Assembly (NCBI RefSeq): GCF_006386545.1
Contig: NZ_SWAR01000008.1
Coordinates: 1 to 64,000, forward strand
Origin: Methylibium rhizosphaerae
GTDB lineage: Bacteria; Pseudomonadota; Gammaproteobacteria; Burkholderiales; Burkholderiaceae_C
DNA length: 64,000 bases
Direction of reading: 5' to 3'
The position numbers were made by a program, and so were the translations under genes. Below, piece after piece: positions 57,919-64,000 of the stretch. Positions within the stretch are counted from its first letter, which is position 1, and every line of letters starts with the position of its first letter. The notes beneath the pieces are model-generated. The model ran no database searches. It was not told the origin of the DNA and saw only the letters and a list, made by a program, of their open reading frames with translations.

Positions 57919-58772
57919 GCAAGATACAAGCATCGACCCGATGGCCAAGCGGCCGCTGGGTCGCTCTCGGCATGCTGTCCATGGGGGGCGCGACCGCGAT
58001 CGCGGCGGACTTCGACTGCATGATCGAACCTGCGCAAATGGTCGAGGTGCGCAGCCCGGTCGTGGGCCTCCTGGAGCGGGTGCATGTGAAGCGAGGTCAG
58101 AGCGTGAGCAGGGGCGACTTGCTGGTCACCATCGAGTCCACCGTCGAAAGCAGCGCGGCCGCCACTGCGCAGTACAAGGCGCAGACCACCGGCAATCTGG
58201 CGCAAGCGCAGGCGAAACTGGCGGCAGCGAAGGCCAAGGCCGAACGCATGCAGGAACTGTTTGCGGAAGAGTTCGTGTCGGCCCAGGCCCGCGACGATGC
58301 GGCCGCCGAGTACAAGCAGGCTCAGACCGAGCTGCTCGCCGCGCAGGAGAACAGCCAGATGTCGAAGCTCGAGGCGCAGCAGGCGTACGACCAACTGCGA
58401 CGGCGCACGATCCGCAGTCCGTTCGATGGTGTGGTGATGGACCAGTTCTTGTACCCGGGCGCGTTGGTCGACGGCGGGGACGGCAAGAAACCCATCCTGA
58501 AGATCGCGCAGACGCATCCGTTGGCCGTCCGGTCGATCGTGCCTTATCGCTTTTTCCCGAAAGTGCAGGCGGGTGCCGCCGCCACGGTGCTGCCCGAGCC
58601 CCCCTTCAACAAGGGAGCCCAGTCCGAGATCGCAGCACGCGTGAAGACGGTGGATCGTGTGATTGATTTGGCTGCGGGCACCTTTGGTGTCCACCTAGAA
58701 TTGCCCAACGCTCGCCAGGCCCTGCCCGGAGGTATCCGGTGCAAGCTTCGCATCGCGGGCGTCGACGGCTGA
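57915..58772 (+). CDS. Periplasmic adaptor (HlyD/RND type), export system 1
   Basis: The predicted 285-residue protein has an N-terminal signal peptide or anchor (MLSMGGATAIAADFDC region). The first lipoyl half is VVGLLERVHVKRGQSVSRGD, then a coiled-coil hairpin of about 90 residues rich in Ala, Glu and Lys, the second lipoyl half (RSPFDGVVMDQFLYPG) and a short barrel. It lacks the long N-terminal domain of the other adaptor. It starts within the SecA-like gene's stop (ATGA overlap) and ends the five-gene run; a hairpin follows. It probably links the inner-membrane components to the TolC-like duct. Confidence 0.82.
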   Translation: MSKIQASTRWPSGRWVALGMLSMGGATAIAADFDCMIEPAQMVEVRSPVVGLLERVHVKRGQSVSRGDLLVTIESTVESSAAATAQYKAQTTGNLAQAQAKLAAAKAKAERMQELFAEEFVSAQARDDAAAEYKQAQTELLAAQENSQMSKLEAQQAYDQLRRRTIRSPFDGVVMDQFLYPGALVDGGDGKKPILKIAQTHPLAVRSIVPYRFFPKVQAGAAATVLPEPPFNKGAQSEIAARVKTVDRVIDLAAGTFGVHLELPNARQALPGGIRCKLRIAGVDG

Positions 58773-58802
58773 CGCGCCGTTGATGGCATCGCCTGCCAGC
58801 AC

Positions 58803-58823
58803 AACGGTTCCTCCCGAACCGTT
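58803..58823 (+). terminator. Terminator of the export operon
   Basis: AACGGTTC and GAACCGTT pair perfectly around a CTCCC loop, 30 bases after the adaptor stop. Only a TTTC-type tail follows, so the intrinsic terminator is modest. Confidence 0.55.
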
Positions 58824-58873
58824 TCATGACTTGAAGAAGCACGTGTCGGCTGACGGGCCGGCCGTGCAATGGG

Positions 58874-58909
58874 CTCGTGTCGACCGAACCGACTTCAACC
58901 CGACACGAG
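58874..58909 (+). promoter_or_regulatory. Leader hairpin before the Bap-like gene
   Basis: CTCGTGTCG (58874-58882) pairs perfectly with CGACACGAG (58901-58909) around an 18-base loop, and TTTT follows at 58927-58930. It lies 35 bases before the start at 58944. It may be part of the terminator region or a regulated leader. Confidence 0.3.
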
Positions 58910-58943
58910 ACTCTTCCCTCCCTTGGTTTTGTCGGTGTTCGCC

Positions 58944-61307
58944 ATGACCTCCAAGTACTCTGTCCGTATCGTTCAGTATGGCCAAACGCAGCCGGCCATC
59001 GACTTGCAAGCGCGTGCGGGCAAAGAAGGAAAGGCCTTGGTGCTGCAAGCGCAGTCCGGCATGCGCTTCCACCTGCTCGAAACGCTGAGCCAAACCGGAC
59101 CGACGAGGTTGCGCATTGCGCGCAAAGGCGCGGACTTGCTGCTTGTCCTGCCCGAGGGCGATCCGAGCGCGCCCGACCTTGTGATCAAGGGCTACTTCGA
59201 CGCTCAAGACGTCGCGATGATGGGCCGAAGCTCCACCGGAGAGTGGCGGGTCTACGACAACACAGGTTGGTCTTCGTCTTCGCTGGCCAACGGCATCAGC
59301 GCCGCCTCCATGGTGGATGGCCAGGAGTCCGTAGCAGGGCTGTCCACGCCCCCGGGCGACGGGTGGTTCGATGGAGAAAAAGGCTGGCTGTGGCTCGGTG
59401 CGGGAACCCTTGCGCTGGTAGCGGGCGCCGCTGCTGCTGGCGGGGGTGACAAATCGGAAACCAGCGAGCCGACGGCCTTTGACAAGATCAAGGCATTCGC
59501 CAATCGCACGCCCAATGCGGCCACGCCCACGGTCAGCGACTATGCCAATGCAGGCATTCAAGGGGTGGATGCCAACAACGTGGCCGCGGTCAACTCTGCC
59601 CTGACGACCACGCCTCTGGACATGTCGGCCCAGCAGAACGTTCAGCGGGTAGCGGACTCGTTCAATCGGATCCTCGGCGAAGCCAACGGCTCGGCCACCG
59701 ATGCGACCCCTGGTGCTGATCCGACTGCGGACGACTATCAGAACCTGGGCGTGCTTCTGGGCTCGCAGCAAACCAATGCCAACGCGCTGGCCCTGCTGAA
59801 CGATGTGATCAAAGGGCTTGTCAGCGAGAGCGGTGACTCTGTGACCGAGCTGCGGGCCATCGTCGCGGCGGTGAACAAGGTGATGACGATTGCAGCCGGC
59901 GTGACGCCTGCGTCTGCACTCACCACGGATGACTTGCTGCTGATGGGTTTCAGTCAGCAGCAACTGGATGCGGTGCACGCCAAGGACAACCTGACGGCCA
60001 TCGTCTCGGCCATTGGCGCCACGAGCGACGACGGCTCCGACGTGTCCAGCGTTGCCCAGTTGCAGACCCTGATGGCGGCCTACGACAGGATCCTGACCGA
60101 GGCCAATGGCAGCACGCCTGATGCCGATGTGACCGGCAACCCGACGGCAGCCGACTTCGCTGCAATCGGGTCCAACGTCGGTCAAGCGGCCACCTCTACA
60201 TCTGCGCTCACGATGCTCGTGGACGTGGTGGGTGGACTGCAGCGTGCCGACGTGGACACGGTCGCGGAGATCAATGCCCTTGCAGCCACGCTGGACAAGG
60301 TGGCTGCCATCGCCGCACGCCCCAGTGGCGACACCGCCATGACGCTGAGCGCGGTCGAGCTGAGCAGACTCGGCTTGAGCGGCTTTTCGTCAAGCGGGGC
60401 CAACAACCAGGCCGTGGCCGACCTGCTCAGCGTTGCGGTCCGGGACTCCGAGCCCGCCGACGTGGACACCCTGGCCGAGCTCCAGACGCTGGTGAGCCTG
60501 CAAGTGCTGCGCGTCTGGGCCAGTGACTCTGCGGTGACGAAGACTGCTGCCCTGCCCACCGCCGAGGACTACGCACGCATCGGCGTTCGGCGCGATGACG
60601 TGGCGGGTGTGGCCGTGCCTTTGTCGGCTTCCGACGTGGCGACCCTCAACAGTTTCGTTGACAACCTGACAGACGCCAATCTGGACACCCTGGGCGAGAT
60701 CCAGCAGCTGGGTGCTGCGTTGTTCAGGGTATTGAACGAGGCCAATGGCGTGGCCGCAGATGGCAACACCGCCATCAACCCTGCGGCGGCCGACTACGTT
60801 GCGCTGGGGATCTCGGGGCACGCAGGCAACGCCGCGGATGCCCTGCACACGTCGGCTGCGCGGCTGCTCTCTGATGTGTTGCCGACCAAGACCACCACCC
60901 AGGTCGATACGCCAGCCGAACTCAACTCGCTGGCCGCGGCGGTGGATCATGTGATGGACGTCGCTTCCGGCGCACCGGTTGCCTCCCTGACGTTGAGCGA
61001 CCTTTCCTCACTGGGCATCACCGGTGCGACGACGACCAACCTGACTGCGGTGACCAACTCGATTCAGGCCACTGCCGATGACGGCAGCGGCGTCGATACC
61101 TTGGCCGAGCTTCAGGCACTGGTGAATTCGGTGCGGAACGCTGGCTTTGTCAAGCCTGGGGCCGTCGAACAAGTCGGCAGCGTGCGAGACGTCATGCTGG
61201 CCGACGTCCCGCATGAAGCCGTGCATGGCGAGAGTCCCGCGCTTGCGTTCGAACAGGTGAATCAGGTGCAGGCTTTTGCGAACGCTACGCAGGTGATCCC
61301 GTCCTGA
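58944..61307 (+). CDS. Bap/LapF-prefix repeat protein, probable type I substrate
   Basis: The predicted 787-residue protein begins like the Bap/BapA prefix domain. It has SVRIVQYGQ at the start, GDPSAPDLVIKGYFDAQDV and EWRVYD, then the hydrophobic WLWLGAGTLALVAGAAAAGGG (about 150-170). The rest is about eight diverged units of 65 to 75 residues with the pattern PTxxDYxxxGIxGV...NxxAVNxA...L...V.RI..EANG. It is far shorter than most Bap-type adhesins and has no visible RTX motifs. ATG at 58944 is chosen because prefix similarity starts there; ATG 58869 is in frame. It directly precedes a TolC and an LssB-like transporter, which probably export it to the cell surface. Confidence 0.7.
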   Translation: MTSKYSVRIVQYGQTQPAIDLQARAGKEGKALVLQAQSGMRFHLLETLSQTGPTRLRIARKGADLLLVLPEGDPSAPDLVIKGYFDAQDVAMMGRSSTGEWRVYDNTGWSSSSLANGISAASMVDGQESVAGLSTPPGDGWFDGEKGWLWLGAGTLALVAGAAAAGGGDKSETSEPTAFDKIKAFANRTPNAATPTVSDYANAGIQGVDANNVAAVNSALTTTPLDMSAQQNVQRVADSFNRILGEANGSATDATPGADPTADDYQNLGVLLGSQQTNANALALLNDVIKGLVSESGDSVTELRAIVAAVNKVMTIAAGVTPASALTTDDLLLMGFSQQQLDAVHAKDNLTAIVSAIGATSDDGSDVSSVAQLQTLMAAYDRILTEANGSTPDADVTGNPTAADFAAIGSNVGQAATSTSALTMLVDVVGGLQRADVDTVAEINALAATLDKVAAIAARPSGDTAMTLSAVELSRLGLSGFSSSGANNQAVADLLSVAVRDSEPADVDTLAELQTLVSLQVLRVWASDSAVTKTAALPTAEDYARIGVRRDDVAGVAVPLSASDVATLNSFVDNLTDANLDTLGEIQQLGAALFRVLNEANGVAADGNTAINPAAADYVALGISGHAGNAADALHTSAARLLSDVLPTKTTTQVDTPAELNSLAAAVDHVMDVASGAPVASLTLSDLSSLGITGATTTNLTAVTNSIQATADDGSGVDTLAELQALVNSVRNAGFVKPGAVEQVGSVRDVMLADVPHEAVHGESPALAFEQVNQVQAFANATQVIPS

Positions 61308-61334
61308 TTGCTGCAGCCGCTGCGCTCAGGTCAC

Positions 61335-62684
61335 ATGTCAGCAAACCGGTTCCTCGCCAGCATCGCTGCGCTGGCGCTGCTGGCTCTGAACCCGGCCGTG
61401 GCCGTCTCAGCGGACGGGGCGGCCGATTTGGAACCGTCATCGGCAGTGCCTGATCGCGAGCTCACGACCGTGCCTTGCGAAGCGACGGACACGGGGCGTA
61501 CGACGGACTCAGTCACTGCACATGGCCTGGACGCTCTGGCCCGGCTCGCCGCCGCGAGCCACGCGAGCGTGACGGCCAAGCGGGCCGGTGTTCAAGCGGC
61601 CCAGGCGGAGTGGGATGCAGCCCAACTCCAGAACTGGCCTTCGCCGTCTGCGCAGACATCTCCAGGCGCTGGCGGTGGGCGTACCACGGTGCTGAGCTTG
61701 GAGCAGTCCCTGTGGACTGGTGGTCGGATCGGCGCGCTCGTCGACGCTGCCGAGGCACGAACCCAGGCTGCCAATCACGCCGTCACCGAGTCTGTGCAAA
61801 GCGTGGGCTTTGCAGTGGTCAACGCTTACCAGGGCTTCGCGCAGGCTCAAGGGCGCGCTGCCGTGATGCATCGCTTTCTCGCGCGACTGGAGCGATATCG
61901 CGAGAGCATGCAACGTCGCGTGCAGAGTGGGGCCTCGGCCTCCGGAGAACTGGAGTTGCTGCAAGCTCGCCACGCCTTGGCCACCGGTCAACTGAGGTTG
62001 GCCTGCTCGAACGAGCGTGTCGCGCGCAGCCAACTCGCCGTGCTCGCGAGCGTTGACTTGCCCCCGGAGGCGGTGGTCCGCGATGCCTACTCGCCCGAGG
62101 TGCCCAACCTGGGCGACGTGCTGAATCGCAGTCAGCAGCTCAGCCCGGTGCTGCGTCGCATCGCTCAGGACGTGCGGGCTGCGCAAGGCGAAGTGAGCGC
62201 AAAGGCCGCGCAGCGGTGGCCGACGGTCGCGCTCGTCGCGCAGCGCCACCTGCAACGCGGAGTCCCCAACACGCAGAGCTCGACCTCGGTGGGTCTGCAA
62301 TTGCAGTTCAACCCCGGCGCAGGGTTCTCTTCGCTGGCCTCGGCACGTGCGGCGCATGCCCAGGTTGACGCGCTGCGTGCCAGTCTCGAGGCGGCGCGAG
62401 CAGACCTGGAGTCCAGAATTCGTGCCGAATATGAGGAGCTGCGGTCCGCAGTGATGAGGCGAGAAGATGGCCTGCTCCACGTGGCTGCCGCAGGCCGCGT
62501 GTTGGCGTCCTACGAACGACTTTTTGCCGTCGGCAAGCGCAGCTGGCTGGACGTCATGAACGCGGCCCGTGAATTGTCTGATGCGGAGCTGGCCGTCGCG
62601 GACACCGAAGCGCAGGCGAGCGCCAGCCGCTACCGACTGGCGCTGTACGCTGTCGAGCCCGAATGGATGAAGGCCAGCCCATGA
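61335..62684 (+). CDS. TolC-family outer membrane channel, type I system
   Basis: The predicted 449-residue protein starts with a signal peptide (MSANRFLASIAALALLALNP). It continues with TolC-type helical repeats, including QSLWTGGRIGALVDAAEARTQ and a C-terminal repeat with RLFAVGKRSWLDVMNAARELSDAE. The last is typical of LapE/AggA-type channels of LssB systems. ATG at 61335 gives a normal signal peptide; the frame extends upstream to a TTG at 61308. It follows the Bap-like gene by 27 bases and precedes the ABC transporter gene. It is only distantly similar to the first TolC-like protein in the window. Confidence 0.83.
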   Translation: MSANRFLASIAALALLALNPAVAVSADGAADLEPSSAVPDRELTTVPCEATDTGRTTDSVTAHGLDALARLAAASHASVTAKRAGVQAAQAEWDAAQLQNWPSPSAQTSPGAGGGRTTVLSLEQSLWTGGRIGALVDAAEARTQAANHAVTESVQSVGFAVVNAYQGFAQAQGRAAVMHRFLARLERYRESMQRRVQSGASASGELELLQARHALATGQLRLACSNERVARSQLAVLASVDLPPEAVVRDAYSPEVPNLGDVLNRSQQLSPVLRRIAQDVRAAQGEVSAKAAQRWPTVALVAQRHLQRGVPNTQSSTSVGLQLQFNPGAGFSSLASARAAHAQVDALRASLEAARADLESRIRAEYEELRSAVMRREDGLLHVAAAGRVLASYERLFAVGKRSWLDVMNAARELSDAELAVADTEAQASASRYRLALYAVEPEWMKASP

Positions 62685-62715
62685 TGTGCATACATCTCAC
62701 GGTGAGGTCTTGGGC

Positions 62716-64000
62716 GTGAAGAACGAACACGATCTGCAGGCCGATCTGCGTTGGATCGCACAACGATGCCGTGCTGTCCATCCATCGTTGGCACGGGTTC
62801 CTGAATCCTGGCTTGCCGATCCTGCGCGAGCCGCCGCTGCGCAAGAGGAGGGGGGGCCGATCAAGGCATTGTTCAGTGTGATGGGACTGAGCGAGCCCGC
62901 GTGGGTTGCGCAGCCGGCGCAACATCTGCTGCCCATGGTCGGCCATGTGCCCGGCAAAGGCTGGGGCGTGATCCTGGGGCGCAACGCGCGGGGCGAGTGG
63001 CACTTTGAGTCGGCCCGCGGTCGTTTCCGGTTGGGCCCGCAGGCCATGCGGAGTTCCGAGCCGACGGGCAGCCCGCGATTCACGCCCATGCTGCTGCAGT
63101 CTCGCCACGATCGTTCGCGAAGTGACAGCGCCGAGTCGATGTTTCGCGCCGCACTTCTGCAGCGCTGGCCGCTGTTCGTCGTGGCAGCCGGTGCCGCCTT
63201 GTGCGCAAATCTGCTGGCGCTGGCGGGCTCCCTCTACAGCATGCAGGTCTACGACCGCGTGATTCCGAGCCAAGGTCTTTCGACCCTCGCGGTGCTGACC
63301 ATTGGCGCAGGCTTCGCCAGCGTGTTGGAGCTGTTCATCAAGCTGGTGAGATCCCGCCTGCTGGAAGAGGTCGTGAAGCGGATGGACGTCTCGGTGTCGC
63401 AAGACATCTTTGAGCGGGTCACGCGCATCCGGATGGATCAGTTTCCGCGCAGCGTCGGAAATCTCGCAGCGCAGTTGCGAAGCTACGAGTCGATCCGCGG
63501 CTTCCTGGCCTCTGCCACCATGTACCTGGCGGCCGATGCGCCGTTCGCGCTGTTGTTCCTGCTCGTCATTCTTGCCATTGCAGGGCCTGCGCTGGCCGCC
63601 GTTCCGCTGGCGTTCGCTGTGCTCGCTCTGCTGGTGGGGCTGTTTTATCGCCGCCGCATCGCCGCGCATGCCGCCCGCGGTGCCTCGGTGTCCAACCGCA
63701 AGTTCGGCGTGTTGGTCGAGACCGTCGAAAACGCGGAGCTGCTGAAAGCCTACGGCGGTCGCTGGCGGCAATCCACGTTGTGGCGCACGCTCAACAGCAC
63801 CTCGGTGGAAGAGGACGCCCAGCTGCGGCACCACACCGAGCATGCGACCTACGTCGCCGGATTCATTCAGCAAGTCAGCTATATCGCCGTCGTCGGCGTT
63901 GGCGCGTATATCGCAAGCACGTCAGGGCAACTCAGTGTGGGCGCGCTGATTGCAGCTTCCATCCTCGCCGGGCGGGTCTTGGCGCCCGTTGCTGCCTTGC
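62716..64000 (+). CDS. LssB/LapB-like type I secretion ABC transporter (partial)
   Basis: The frame runs off the window, so only about 428 residues are seen. The first 110 residues or so resemble the catalytically inactive C39-like domain of adhesin exporters; no Cys-His pair of a true C39 peptidase is apparent. The transmembrane domain follows, with YSMQVYDRVIPSQGLSTLAVLTIG and DAPFALLFLLVILAIAGP, both characteristic of the LssB family. The nucleotide-binding domain lies outside. GTG at 62716 has GAGG about 8 bases upstream; GTG at 62686 is an in-frame alternative. It would energise export of the Bap-like protein through the adjacent TolC. The matching HlyD gene is expected just downstream. 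Confidence 0.88.
   Translation, partial: MKNEHDLQADLRWIAQRCRAVHPSLARVPESWLADPARAAAAQEEGGPIKALFSVMGLSEPAWVAQPAQHLLPMVGHVPGKGWGVILGRNARGEWHFESARGRFRLGPQAMRSSEPTGSPRFTPMLLQSRHDRSRSDSAESMFRAALLQRWPLFVVAAGAALCANLLALAGSLYSMQVYDRVIPSQGLSTLAVLTIGAGFASVLELFIKLVRSRLLEEVVKRMDVSVSQDIFERVTRIRMDQFPRSVGNLAAQLRSYESIRGFLASATMYLAADAPFALLFLLVILAIAGPALAAVPLAFAVLALLVGLFYRRRIAAHAARGASVSNRKFGVLVETVENAELLKAYGGRWRQSTLWRTLNSTSVEEDAQLRHHTEHATYVAGFIQQVSYIAVVGVGAYIASTSGQLSVGALIAASILAGRVLAPVAAL

Noticed and set aside
1-64000. CRISPR arrays, rRNA and tRNA genes
   Set aside because: I looked for regularly spaced short repeats and for tRNA-like cloverleaf ends in the intergenic stretches and saw none. A tRNA or rRNA scan would be needed to exclude them fully.

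Overview
The window is GC-rich bacterial DNA with long genes and long spurious antisense frames. The gene content (an integron cassette site, FlhDC-family regulators, MnmH, a LssB-type type I secretion ABC transporter, a Bap-prefix adhesin) suggests a betaproteobacterium of the Burkholderiales, probably near the Rubrivivax/Leptothrix group. That placement is inference from gene families; no rRNA or tRNA gene was recognised in the window.

Layout. Positions 1-507 are the edge of an integron cassette array: an attC-like site, then a small zinc-ribbon cassette gene. A 71-bp palindromic element (508-578) follows, and its two ends supply the stop codons of the genes on both sides. Positions 576-4534 look like the control and transfer end of an integrative element. 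On the minus strand are a regulator made of two fused FlhD-like domains, an FlhC-like partner and a degenerate TraI_2 (MobH-type) protein. Divergent from them is a CI/LexA-like repressor that has lost its self-cleavage dyad. The arrangement recalls setR/setDC of SXT-type elements. Positions 4713-8225 look chromosomal: mnmH, then a minus-strand operon of a zinc-ribbon protein, a small unknown protein, a LuxR-type regulator and an AlkB-like di-iron oxygenase. Positions 8369-13862 are again element-like: an AP2-like gene fragment, a DUF932 protein, a Toprim primase-like protein, an ATP-cone protein, two unknown proteins and a possible DUF1845/AcaB-like protein.

Positions 14196-49448 are one uninterrupted gene for a predicted 11,750-residue surface protein. 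It starts with a basic region and a LEPRxLL motif. It continues with pre-peptidase-C-like repeats, 17 consecutive CARDB-like domains, propeller-like, Ig-like and cadherin-like domains, an RHS/YD-like stretch, a dockerin-like calcium-binding pair, two embedded zinc-peptidase motifs (a MepA/M15-like one and a metzincin one), about nine cadherin-like 'AVNDAP' repeats and a twin lectin-like C-terminal region. I see no RTX nonapeptides.

Behind it, separated by strong hairpins, come a small membrane protein and a run of five genes that overlap or abut (50421-58772): a TolC-like protein, an adaptor with a large cytoplasmic N-terminal domain, a PqqD-M50-HlyD fusion, a short SecA-like ATPase and a second periplasmic adaptor. 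There is no ABC ATPase in this run. After another terminator a more conventional type I system starts: a Bap-prefix repeat protein, a second TolC and an LssB-like ABC transporter that runs off the window. My main hypothesis is that the five-gene run is a SecA-powered export machine dedicated to the giant LEPRxLL protein, placed next to an independent type I system.
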